Origin: Desulfurispirillum indicum S5
GTDB taxonomy: Bacteria; Chrysiogenota; Chrysiogenetes; Chrysiogenales; Chrysiogenaceae
Reading direction: 5' to 3'
DNA: 64,000 nt
Assembly: GCF_000177635.2 (NCBI RefSeq)
Contig: NC_014836.1
Location: 539,501-603,500, forward strand
A program made the position numbers and the translations under genes. Of this stretch, positions 17,823-25,723 are shown one piece after another. Numbering within the stretch: the first letter of the stretch is position 1; each line of letters opens with the position of its first letter. The notes below the pieces were generated by a model. It did no database searches. It saw nothing but the letters and a program-made list of their open reading frames with translations, and was not told the origin of the DNA.

Positions 17823-18233
17823 CTATCCATGCGCTCGGTGAAGTTCGGTGTCGGCGCGGTGGGCGGAGAGGTCGGTGGCCACTGCGTCGATCTTCCTGCT
17901 GAGTTTGGTATCAACTTCGTCGATGCGCTTGCTGAGTTTGGTATCAACTTCGTCGATGCGCTTGCTGAGCTTGGTATCAACTTCGTCGATGCGCTTGCTG
18001 AGCTTGGTATCAACTTCGTCGATGCGCTTGCTGAGCTTGGTATCTACCGTGTCAACCTTGTGATTAAGAGCAAGGATCTGAGCGTCCACTCGCTCAAAGC
18101 GACCATTCACTTCATCGCGAAAATCATCAATTTTGCGACCAAATTCCTGCCGCAGAGACTCGTGACCTTCTGCAACGGCTCTGAATTCACTTCTCATCTC
18201 TTCCATCAAAATTTCGAAGTACTTTTGTTCCAT
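17823..18233 (-). CDS. Coiled-coil cassette protein 4 (subtype II, 136 aa, expanded stalk)
   Basis: The longest member. The head is MEQKYFEILMEEMRSEF and the subtype II block (RKIDDFRDEV, ILALNHKVDTVD) resembles cassette 2. The stalk is an 11-residue repeat, DTKLSKRIDEV, present four times with a fifth diverged copy, followed by the constant tail. Eleven-residue periodicity suits a right-handed or nearly straight coiled coil. AGAGGTGAG precedes the ATG. Compared with cassette 2 the gene has gained whole 33-bp units, so the frame and coil register are kept. Function unknown. Confidence 0.75.
   Translation of the reverse strand: MEQKYFEILMEEMRSEFRAVAEGHESLRQEFGRKIDDFRDEVNGRFERVDAQILALNHKVDTVDTKLSKRIDEVDTKLSKRIDEVDTKLSKRIDEVDTKLSKRIDEVDTKLSRKIDAVATDLSAHRADTELHRAHG
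17898..18062. repeat. 33-bp tandem repeat inside cassette gene 4
   Basis: Four nearly identical 33-bp units begin GCTGAGCTTGGTATCAACTT (17898, 17931, 17964, 17997), with a fifth, diverged unit from 18030. Units 1-2 differ from 3-4 by a single C/T, so the expansion is recent. Each unit encodes 11 residues. Confidence 0.95.
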
Positions 18234-18682
18234 GGCTCACCTCTTGAATACAATGCAGTATATACCAGAGTACGGGCAAAGGAAAGTGTTGTTTGTTGTA
18301 GGAGTGGTTAGGGGTTGGGGATGGAGATGGAGAATAGAGAATGGGTGATGGGGGAGAGTCATTTGTCCGCAGATTGCGCAGATGGACGCAGATTCGGAGG
18401 GGGAAAAGGCCAGGTTTCACACAAAGCCCTCAAAGGCACCAGGGAAAGGCAGTGAGAGGGAGTAGCAGCCGGGTTTACCGCGAATGAACACGAATGAACG
18501 CGAATATTGAAGAATAATGCGGGTCTCACACCATGGCAGCAAAGGTGCAGAAGGTTGAGGGCAACCGGGGAATGGAAACCATTGTGTCCGCAGATTACGC
18601 AGATGGACGCAGATTTGGAGGGGGAGAAGGCAGGGTTTCACACAAGGCCTACTAACAGCTTACTGAAATACCTCAAAATACG

Positions 18683-18806
18683 CAGGCAATTGAAAAATGC
18701 TCAGGTGCAAGGCGCTCGCGGAGCGTGGAATGAAGCGTACTCCCCGTACGTTGCAATGACACGCGACGGCGAGCAACACCGCAGATGAGGGTTTTTCAGC
18801 AGCCTG
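18683..18806 (-). repeat. Repeat family B, copy 6
   Basis: A 124-bp copy with terminal CAGGCAATTGAAAA and TTTTCAGCAGCCTG, between cassettes 4 and 5. The uninterrupted block C at about 17000 (CACAAAGGCCACAAAGGCAC) shows the corresponding empty site. Confidence 0.85.
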
Positions 18807-19164
18807 CCAGGCACCAAGGAAAGGCAGTGAGCGGGAGTAGCAGCCGGGTTTACCGCGAATGAACACGAATGAACGCGAATCTTGAAGAATAATGCGGGTC
18901 TCTCGCCGATTCGCTGTGCTCACGGGGGTCGCCAAGCTGCCGAGGGAGGACACGGGAACTACTTACTTGCAATAGAGTTCCCTGCTGGAATTTGCCTTTA
19001 TCTGCGAAAATCTGCGAATAAATTTCTTTGGCTGTTTTGGAGGTTGTGGAGGAAGCCAGGTCTCACACGAAATTCACGGAGCCACGAAGAAGGGTATGGG
19101 GAAGGGTTATAGGGCATCTCTCTACCGACTACACACTGCAGGCTACTTTCTCGTCACCTCTTCC

Positions 19165-19536
19165 CTACCCATGGGCGCGGTGAAGTTCGGTGTCAGCGCG
19201 GTGGGCGGAGAGGTCGTCAGCGACACCATCCACTTTTCTTTCCAGCCGATCCATGCGACCTTCTATTTTTTCCATGCGGCCATCCAGCTTGTCCATGCGG
19301 CCTTCTATTTTGTCCATGCGACCATCAAGCTTATCCATGCGGTTGCTGAGCTCGGTTTTAACTTCATTCAGTCGGTTATTGACCACGCCAACCTTGAAGT
19401 CAACATCATCAATTTTTTGGTTCAGTTGGTCAAATTTCTTTTCAAACTTCAGGTCAAGTGCAGAATGGCTTTCCAGTACAAGTTCAAACTTGCTGTTCAT
19501 CTCTTCCATCAGAATTTCGAAGTACTTTTGTTCCAT
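19165..19536 (-). CDS. Coiled-coil cassette protein 5 (subtype I, 123 aa)
   Basis: The head MEQKYFEILMEEMNSKFELV is followed by a slightly divergent segment (SHSALDLKFEKKFDQ) and the subtype I block NQKIDDVDFKVGVVNNRL. The stalk has five 7-residue modules: MDKLDGR, MDKIEGR, MDKLDGR, MEKIEGR, MDRLERK. That is two more than cassette 3. The tail is AHRADTELHRAHG. GGGGTGAG precedes the ATG. With cassettes 1-4 it completes the order I-II-I-II-I. No enzyme motif, signal or membrane segment is present. Function unknown. Confidence 0.75.
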   Translation of the reverse strand: MEQKYFEILMEEMNSKFELVLESHSALDLKFEKKFDQLNQKIDDVDFKVGVVNNRLNEVKTELSNRMDKLDGRMDKIEGRMDKLDGRMEKIEGRMDRLERKVDGVADDLSAHRADTELHRAHG

Positions 19537-19932
19537 GGCTCACCCCTTGAATGCCAGGCAGTATATACCAGAGTACGGGCAAAGGAAAGTGTTGTTTGTG
19601 ATAGGAGGGAGTGGGGGGCATTTGTCCGCAGATTACGCAGATGGACGCAGATTCGGAGGGGGAAAAGGCCAGGTTTCACACAAAGCCCTCAAAGGCACCA
19701 GGGAAAGGCAGTGAGAGGGAGTAGCAGCCGGGTTTACCGCGAATGAACACGAATGAACGCGAATATTGAAGAATAATGCGGGTCTCACACCATGGCAGCA
19801 AAGGTGCAGAAGGTTGAGGGCAACCGGGGAATGGAAACCATTGTGTCCGCAGATGGGCGCAGATTTGGAGGGGGAAAAGGCAGGGTTTCACACAAGGCCT
19901 ACTAACAGCTTACTGAAATACCTCAAAATACG

Positions 19933-20056
19933 CAGGCAATTGAAAAATGCTCAGGTGCAAGGCGCTCGCGGAGCGTGGAATGAAGCGTACTCCCCGTACG
20001 TTGCAATGACACGCGACGGCGAGCAACACCGCAGATGAGGGTTTTTCAGCAGCCTG
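19933..20056 (-). repeat. Repeat family B, copy 7
   Basis: A 124-bp copy near identical to copies 3-6, with the same extension, upstream of cassette gene 5. Confidence 0.85.
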
Positions 20057-20708
20057 CCAGGCACCAAGGAAAGGCAGTGAGCGGGAGTAGCAGCCGGGTT
20101 TACCGCGAATGAACACGAATACACGCGAATATTGAAGAATAATGCGGGTCTCTCGCCGATTCGCTGTGCTCACCGGAAACGCGGAGGGGGAAAAGGCAGG
20201 GTCTCACACAAAGGCCACAAAGGCACCAGGGAAAGGCAGTGAGAGGGAGTAGCAGCCGGGTTTACCGCGAATGAACACGAATGAACGCTCATTTTGAAGA
20301 ATGATGCAGGTCTCTCGCCTGTTCGCTGGCTCACGGGGGTCGCAAAGCACGGGAACGATTCACTTGCCATGGATTTCCCTGAGCTCACTGGCTTTTGCCT
20401 TTATCTGCGAAAATCTGAAAAATCTGCGGATAAATTTCTTTGGCTGTTTTGGAGGTTGCGAAGGAGGTCAGGTTTCACTCCATGGCCGCAAAGGTGCAGA
20501 AGGTTGAGGACAACCGGGGGATGGAAAGCATTGTGTCCGCAGATTGCGCAAAATGTTGACAGACCACGAGGGAAGACTCCCCCTACCCCCTACCCCCTAT
20601 CGCGGGGCTTGCGGTGAGAATTCTCCCGGCGTATGCTGGTGCTGTGTTCCCGGTTTTCCTGTTGCTGCGGATGCCGGTGAAGGCTATGTTTCTGCGGAGG
20701 TTTGGTTT

Positions 20709-21131
20709 ATGCGTGCAGGTTTTGTTGCTGCCCTGCTGGTCAGTGGTCTGGTGTTTGTGAGCGGGTGCAGTGAGCAGTCTGCTCCCGAGGTTTCGGGTGC
20801 GTCGTCCGCTCCTGCTGCTGCGCAGCAGCAGGCTCATCTGATGGGTACGGTTATCGAGACGATGAATGTGGCTGGTTATACCTATGTGCAGCTTGACGCT
20901 GATGGTGAGATTCTCTGGTTCGCTGGTCCCGAGACGGTGGTCAGTGAGGGCGACCGGGTTATGGTTATTGACGGGATGGTGATGGAGGACTTTTACAGTC
21001 GTTCCCTTGACCGAACGTTTGAAAAGCTGATTTTTGTGGGTGCTTTTGTGCTGGAGGGTGGCGAGATGCCACAGCAGCAGCCTGGCTTGCCGGCGGGGCA
21101 TCCACCTCTTGGGGCTGATGTTCAGAAGTAA
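20709..21131 (+). CDS. Small NrfJ-like lipoprotein
   Basis: The 140-residue product starts at an ATG 8 bases after GGAGG. Its signal sequence ends in the lipobox VSGC, giving Cys near residue 20, followed by an Ser/Ala/Gln linker. The folded part (GTVIETMNVAGYTYVQLDAD, then LWFAGPETVV) resembles the small beta-barrel domain found in NrfJ-type proteins, which occur with multihaem cytochrome and other anaerobic respiratory genes. It would be anchored in the periplasm. Its neighbour is the convergent hcp gene, sharing a terminator. Ligand and function are unknown. Confidence 0.7.
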   Translation: MRAGFVAALLVSGLVFVSGCSEQSAPEVSGASSAPAAAQQQAHLMGTVIETMNVAGYTYVQLDADGEILWFAGPETVVSEGDRVMVIDGMVMEDFYSRSLDRTFEKLIFVGAFVLEGGEMPQQQPGLPAGHPPLGADVQK

Positions 21132-21152
21132 TTTCTCTGTTGTTGTACATGC

Positions 21153-21184
21153 GCAAAAGCCCGGTCATGTGACCGGGCTTTTGC
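21153..21184. terminator. Bidirectional terminator between lipoprotein and hcp
   Basis: GCAAAAGCCCGGTC/GACCGGGCTTTTGC forms a perfect 14-bp stem with loop ATGT and T-rich arms in both directions, between the convergent gene ends. Confidence 0.85.
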
Positions 21185-21216
21185 TGTATCTGGTGAAGGA
21201 GGAGAATGGGTGTTGG

Positions 21217-22524
21217 TCAGCCCAGCATGTCCTGCAGGTCCTGCTGGGGGTCGCCGGTGAGCTTGAGGTTGAAGTTGTCAATGAGGAAGTTGAAGATGTC
21301 CTCGTTGAAGAACTGGGGCGCGCGTGGTCCGACGCGGATGTCCTTGACTCCGATGCTGAGCAGGCCAAGCAGGATGGCGACGGCTTTTTGTTCCATCCAG
21401 GAGAGGACGATGCTCAGGGGCAGGTCGTTGACGCCACAGCCGAAGACTTCGGCCAGTTTGCTGGCGATGATGACGCCGCCGATGGAGTCGTTGCACTGTC
21501 CAAGGTCAAGCAGGCGGGGAATTTCGGTTCCGGGGACGTTGCCGAATTCCATGTCGTTGAAGCGGAACTTTCCGCAGGATGAGGTGAGGATCACGCAGTC
21601 CTGGGGGACGATTTTCGCCAGTTCACGGTAGTATTCTCCGCCTTTGCCGGGGGAGTCGCAGCCGGCGATGACGAAGAAGCGGCGGATTTTTCCGCTCTTG
21701 ACGGCTTCCACGACCTGGGGGGCCAGGGAGAGGATCACGGAGTGGTGGTGGCCGGTGGGTACGGTTTCATCGGATGCCCAGTTGGTGTCGGGCAGCGACA
21801 GTGCTTTTTCAATGATGGGGCTGAAGTTGTCGTTTTCAATGTGGGTGGCGCCGTCGATTCCCACCTGGGCATAGGTGAAGACGCGGTCGGCGTAATCCTT
21901 GCCTTTGGGGGGCACGATGCAGTTGGTGTTGACGAGGATGGCGCCGTTAAATTTGCTGAACAGGTCTTTCTGGTCAAACCAGGCCTTGCCGACGTTGCCC
22001 TTGAGGTGCTTGTATTTGGACAGTTCGGGGTAGGCGTGGGAGGGCAGCTGCTCGGAGTGGGTGTAGACGTTGACGCCTTTGCCTTCGGACTGTTCCAGCA
22101 GTTTGCGCAGGGCGTGGTGGTCGTGGCCGGAGACGAGAATGGCCTTTCCTTCAACGCGGTTTTGGGATACTTTGACAGGCTGTGGCATGCCGTAAGTGTC
22201 GGTGTGGGCCTTGTCCAGAATGCTCATCATGTCAACGGCGGCCTGGCCGACTTTCATGGTCTGGGCGACGTGCTGGTCGAAGTTGAAGTTGGAGTTGGTG
22301 AGGGTGAAGTAGAGGGTCTCGTTCACCACGTTGTCAACGGCGGAACAGTCGGCGCCATAGTGGGCAGCCTGGACACGATAGGCGGCGATGCCCTTGAGGC
22401 CGAAGATCATGATATCCTGGAGTCTCGCAAGGTTTTCGTCTTTACCGCAGGTGCCGACGGTCTGGCCTTTGGCGCCGCAGCCTTCGGGCATGGACATGGA
22501 ACACTGGTAGCAGAACATACTCAT
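21217..22524 (-). CDS. hcp: Hybrid-cluster protein / hydroxylamine reductase (class III-like)
   Basis: A 435-residue hybrid-cluster (prismane) protein, which reduces nitric oxide or hydroxylamine and protects anaerobes from nitrosative stress. The N-terminal cluster cysteines are Cys5, Cys8, Cys16 and Cys26. The spacing between the last two (9 residues) is wider than the usual CxxCx7-8Cx5C. Hybrid-cluster ligands appear in SGHDHHALR, NTNCIVPP, AGCDSPGKGG, TSSCGKFRFND and LGQCNDS. The length (about 435 versus about 550) matches the short class that lacks part of the helical domain. GGAGGAT precedes the ATG. It is divergent from a Crp/Fnr gene with an FNR-like operator between them. Confidence 0.95.
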   Translation of the reverse strand: MSMFCYQCSMSMPEGCGAKGQTVGTCGKDENLARLQDIMIFGLKGIAAYRVQAAHYGADCSAVDNVVNETLYFTLTNSNFNFDQHVAQTMKVGQAAVDMMSILDKAHTDTYGMPQPVKVSQNRVEGKAILVSGHDHHALRKLLEQSEGKGVNVYTHSEQLPSHAYPELSKYKHLKGNVGKAWFDQKDLFSKFNGAILVNTNCIVPPKGKDYADRVFTYAQVGIDGATHIENDNFSPIIEKALSLPDTNWASDETVPTGHHHSVILSLAPQVVEAVKSGKIRRFFVIAGCDSPGKGGEYYRELAKIVPQDCVILTSSCGKFRFNDMEFGNVPGTEIPRLLDLGQCNDSIGGVIIASKLAEVFGCGVNDLPLSIVLSWMEQKAVAILLGLLSIGVKDIRVGPRAPQFFNEDIFNFLIDNFNLKLTGDPQQDLQDMLG

Positions 22525-22571
22525 AACACTTATCCTCCGTTTGTTGGGGTTTTCGTTGATGCATGACCGGA

Positions 22572-22612
22572 ATAGTAAACAACTCTGCGAAAACGAAATT
22601 GATACAGGTCAA
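22572..22612 (-). promoter_or_regulatory. FNR-like operator and -10 box for hcp
   Basis: TTGAT-ACAG-GTCAA at 22599-22612 matches the FNR/DNR palindrome TTGATnnnnATCAA in 9 of 10 positions. On the minus strand TACTAT at 22572-22577 can serve as -10. A start about 7 bases further places the operator centre near -41, the class II activator position. The site also lies 3 bases before the regulator's likely ATG, so autorepression is possible. Confidence 0.6.
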
Positions 22613-22615
22613 AAA

Positions 22616-23281
22616 ATGGAAAAAAAGCAGGCCATTGAGGTTTTTCAGAAGAAATTTCTGGGTGAAGTGGATGCCGCTCTTACCGACGCTTTGATTCCGG
22701 CGTGTACGCTGGTTGGCAAGGAAAAGAAGGATATCCTCTTCTACGAGGGTGACGAGGGGGAACAGGTGTTTTTCCTGCTGGAGGGCAGTGTGCGTCTGTT
22801 TCGTACTACGGACCAGGGGAAGGAGACGGTGGTGCACTTTGTGCACGCCGGAGAATTGTTCGCGGAGATCCTGCTGGCCCGCGAGACCCGCTACCCGGTC
22901 AGTGCCATGGCTCTGGAGCCCTGTATGCTGCTGGGTATGAGCGCGCGGCGTCTGCGGCAGATTATTCAGGGGAATCCGGATTTTGCGTTGCGCTATATTG
23001 GTGCTCTGACCAAGCGTCTGAAGTACCTGGTGAACATGGTGGAGCATCTGAGCTCGCGGGATGTGCAGGAGCGTTTTCTGCTCTATCTTGGCCACTTGAG
23101 TGCTTCCCAGCGTCTCAAGACGGTTCAGTTGCCGGTTCCCAAGGGCGAGCTGGCGCTGCTGCTGGGGACAACGCCGGAAACCTTTTCGCGCCTGCTGAAG
23201 AAACTGGTGGAAGAAGGGGCGATTGCCGTTGATGGTCGCGAGATTACGCTGCTGCAAAAAATGCCGCTGGCAGGCGGCTGA
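22616..23281 (+). CDS. Crp/Fnr family transcriptional regulator
   Basis: A roughly 221-residue regulator with an N-terminal cyclic-nucleotide-type beta-barrel (FYEGDEGEQVFFLLEGSVRLF, residues about 40-60, split here by sense only) and a C-terminal winged helix whose recognition region reads LALLLGTTPETFSRLLKKL. There is no N-terminal cysteine cluster like that of FNR, so it more likely senses NO via haem (DNR/HcpR type) or another ligand. It is divergent from hcp and probably regulates it through the FNR-like site. In-frame starts at 22559 and 22541 exist; 22616 gives the normal family length. Its last codons and TGA lie inside a B element, so the native C-terminus may have been altered. Confidence 0.88.
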   Translation: MEKKQAIEVFQKKFLGEVDAALTDALIPACTLVGKEKKDILFYEGDEGEQVFFLLEGSVRLFRTTDQGKETVVHFVHAGELFAEILLARETRYPVSAMALEPCMLLGMSARRLRQIIQGNPDFALRYIGALTKRLKYLVNMVEHLSSRDVQERFLLYLGHLSASQRLKTVQLPVPKGELALLLGTTPETFSRLLKKLVEEGAIAVDGREITLLQKMPLAGG

Positions 23282-23398
23282 AAAGCCCCCATTTGCATTG
23301 CTGTCCGCTGTGCTCGTCATTCACCGTACGAGGGGCTTCACTTCTGGTTCTGCGGACGCCTGGCATCTGGGTGTTTTTCCATTGCCTGTCTGTTGATT
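23271..23398 (+). repeat. Repeat family B, copy 8 (degenerate, supplies a stop codon)
   Basis: It begins CAGGCGGCTGAAAA and ends TTTTTCCATTGCCTG with a diverged middle that keeps a GTACG-like core. The first 11 bases encode the end and stop codon of the Crp/Fnr gene. The right flank is a worn form of the TTTGAGGTATTTCAG extension of copies 2-7. Confidence 0.65.
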
Positions 23399-23484
23399 TG
23401 GTATTTTCGCAGTGCGCTGGAGTAGCTTTTGTGCTGCTGTTGTTCTATGATGCTTCGCGATTTCTGTTTCCCCGGAGATGATAC

Positions 23485-25611
23485 ATGGTATATCGGCTTT
23501 CTGCCTATAGAGTGGTCCTTGTCTTTTTTCTTGTTCTTTCGGTGATGGCTGGCCTGGCGCAGGCGTCCCGCACGTCTGACGCTCCCCTGATTCTGCAGTT
23601 GAACTGGTATCACCAGTTCCAGTTCGCGGGCTATTACGCGGCCCTGGAGAAGGGTTTCTATAAAGAGGAAGGCCTGAACGTGGTTATCCGCGAGGGGCGG
23701 CCGGAAATCCGCATTGATGAGGAGCTGCTCTCGGGGCAGGCCCATTTCGGTGTGCTCTCTTCGGAAATTCTGATCCGCGCGGCCCATGGTCTGCCACTGG
23801 TGGTGCTGGCTCCGATCATGCAACACTCTGCCTATGCTTTGCTGGTTGCTCAGGATTCGGATATTCACGGGCCGGCTGACCTCAAGGGCAAGACAGTGAT
23901 GATCAACAGCAACAAGCAGAGTGAGTTCCTGGCGATGCTGACGCGGGCTGGCCTGAGCCGCGATGATGTCACTATCATGGAAAAGGATACTTCGGCACTG
24001 GTGAAGCTGATGAGCCGCGAGGTGGATGCCATCAGTGGGAGCATCGCCTCGGATCCCTACCTGTTCCGGGCCATGGGGGTGAGCGTACGGACCATTCAGC
24101 CCTTCCACCATCAGGTGGATGCTTACGGGGACACGCTCTTTACTACTCGCCAGCAGGTTGAGAAAAATCCCGAGCGCATAGACGCTTTTATCCGGGCGAC
24201 CATTCGCGGCTGGGAGTATGCCTTCCTCCATCAGGACGAGATCATTGACCTGATTCTGACGCGCTATAACACCGACAAGACCCGTGAACACCTGGAATAT
24301 GAAGCCAAGGCGCTGCGTCAGCTGGTGCTGCCCGACCTGATTCAGATCGGGCATATCAACCCGGAGCGCTGGCAGGACATCGCGGCCATTTTCAGTGAAG
24401 TGGGCCTGATGAGCAGCAACTTCTCCCTGGAGGGTTTCCTGCACAATGTGAAGTTTCCGCCGGGCTACCTGAAGTACCTGTGGGCTATCTGGGCGCTGGT
24501 GTTTCTGGTGGTGGTGTCGGTGGCCCTGGCGGTGCTGCTGTTCACCTTCAACAAGCGCCTGAAGACGGAAGTGGGCAGCCGCACCAAAAAGCTCGACCAG
24601 ATGAACCGCGCCCTGATCCGCGAGGTGACGGAGCGCAAGCAGGCTGAAGACGATCTGCGCAACAGCATCCAGTTTCTTTCCACCTTCCTGGATACTATCC
24701 CCAGTCCGGTATTTTACAAGGACGCCAGGGGTGTTTTCCGGGGCTGTAACGAGGCCTTCGCCCGCGATATTTTCGGTGTCACCACGGCCGACGTGGAAGG
24801 GCGTTCCCTGCGCAGTTTTCCCGATGTGATCGCTTCCCAGGATGTGGAGGACGAGGAGCAGCGCGATCGCCTGTTGCTGGAAAATCCCGGGCAGCCAATA
24901 TCCTACGAGGCGAGTTTTCCCGTCAGCGATGGCAGTCGCCATGACTTTATCATCAGCAAGGACGCCTATCGCGATGTGGCTGGCGAACTCAGGGGTATTA
25001 TCGGTGTCATGGTGGATATCACCCAGATGCGGCGTGTGGAGCGGGAGCTGCTGGAGAAGGAGAACCGCCTGCACTACCTGAAGCACCACGACGCCCTTAC
25101 GGGGCTTGCCAACCGCCAGTTACTCCACGAGCGCATTCGCCGCTTCTCAAAAGCACACCATGCCCATGCAGGCAAGGCGGCGATTCTGATTGTGGATTTT
25201 GACCACTTCAAGCAGATTAATGAAGCCTATGGTACCAGGGTTGGTGACGAGGCTCTGAAGGCGTTCGCCAAGCGCTTGCTGGGATGTGTGCGCGGTGAGG
25301 ATCTGGTGGCCCGTATCGGTTCTGACGAATTTGGCATTCTGCTGGAGGATATTGAGAGTGAGAGCACGCCCGATGTGGTGATCCGCCGTATCCGGCAGCA
25401 TTTCAGTCGGCCGGTGAGTGTTCAGGGGAATGAAATCATGGCTGGTTTGAGCATTGGCGTGAGTTTCTACCCTGAGGACGCTGACGATGGTGAAGAGCTG
25501 GTGGCGCGGGCGGATTTTGCGATGACCACGGTGAAGGGTCAGGGCGGCGCTGGTGTGCGCTACTATCGCGAGGTGGCCGGACAGCGCGAGCGCGAAAAGG
25601 GTGCGGGCTGA
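23485..25611 (+). CDS. Periplasmic NMT1/THI5-type sensor with PAS and GGDEF domains
   Basis: A 708-residue membrane receptor. Signal peptide at about 1-28, then a substrate-binding domain of the NMT1/THI5 type (LNWYHQFQFAGYYAALEKGF) to about 300. One membrane helix lies at about 328-356, then a coiled linker with ERKQAEDDLR, a PAS domain at about 393-520, and a GGDEF domain from about 533 (HHDALTGLANR) to 695. The active-site motif reads GSDEF (near residue 611), with Ser replacing the second Gly, and the usual end motif is changed, so cyclase activity is uncertain. No EAL domain is present. It likely reports a small organic ligand to c-di-GMP signalling. Confidence 0.88.
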   Translation: MVYRLSAYRVVLVFFLVLSVMAGLAQASRTSDAPLILQLNWYHQFQFAGYYAALEKGFYKEEGLNVVIREGRPEIRIDEELLSGQAHFGVLSSEILIRAAHGLPLVVLAPIMQHSAYALLVAQDSDIHGPADLKGKTVMINSNKQSEFLAMLTRAGLSRDDVTIMEKDTSALVKLMSREVDAISGSIASDPYLFRAMGVSVRTIQPFHHQVDAYGDTLFTTRQQVEKNPERIDAFIRATIRGWEYAFLHQDEIIDLILTRYNTDKTREHLEYEAKALRQLVLPDLIQIGHINPERWQDIAAIFSEVGLMSSNFSLEGFLHNVKFPPGYLKYLWAIWALVFLVVVSVALAVLLFTFNKRLKTEVGSRTKKLDQMNRALIREVTERKQAEDDLRNSIQFLSTFLDTIPSPVFYKDARGVFRGCNEAFARDIFGVTTADVEGRSLRSFPDVIASQDVEDEEQRDRLLLENPGQPISYEASFPVSDGSRHDFIISKDAYRDVAGELRGIIGVMVDITQMRRVERELLEKENRLHYLKHHDALTGLANRQLLHERIRRFSKAHHAHAGKAAILIVDFDHFKQINEAYGTRVGDEALKAFAKRLLGCVRGEDLVARIGSDEFGILLEDIESESTPDVVIRRIRQHFSRPVSVQGNEIMAGLSIGVSFYPEDADDGEELVARADFAMTTVKGQGGAGVRYYREVAGQREREKGAG

Positions 25612-25723
25612 TCCTGCCTGTGGCTGGAGAGCGTTTTTTGCTGGGAATTTTCGAAAAACTTCTGTAATATCAATCGTTTGTTGATAAAAATCGTCCAATA
25701 GAGGCTTGTCAAAAGAGGTGCAA

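Larger units (their letters stand above)
13165..20540. repeat. Composite repeat island (family C background with B elements and coiled-coil cassettes)
   Basis: The DNA between the genes here is built from recurring blocks. One holds short-period CGCAGATTACGCAGATGG-type repeats. Another is GAGGGGGAAAAGGCAGGG followed by TTTCACACAAAG, seen at least eleven times (near 13219, 13531, 14492, 16407, 16991, 17666, 18397, 18616, 19656, 19866, 20184). A third is ACCGCGAATGAACACGAATG. A fourth is a CACTGACTACT block before several gene ends. Five B copies and five coiled-coil genes are embedded in it. Stretches 13151-14094 and 19537-20708 hold no gene I can support. Similar block-C sequence recurs at 52.9-53.2 and 55.1-55.25 kb. 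Confidence 0.8.

Noticed and set aside
17898-18062. Regular 33-bp repeats as a possible CRISPR array
   Set aside because: Units are directly adjacent with no spacers and lie in frame inside a coiled-coil gene; no cas genes.
14101-18311. Long open frames antisense to the coiled-coil genes (plus strand)
   Set aside because: They arise from the codon use of Lys/Asp/Glu-rich coils, lack ribosome-binding sites and differ in length between copies.
14095-19536. Toxin-antitoxin or adhesin system in the coiled-coil island
   Set aside because: No toxin-like partner, signal peptides or anchor domains accompany the five genes.
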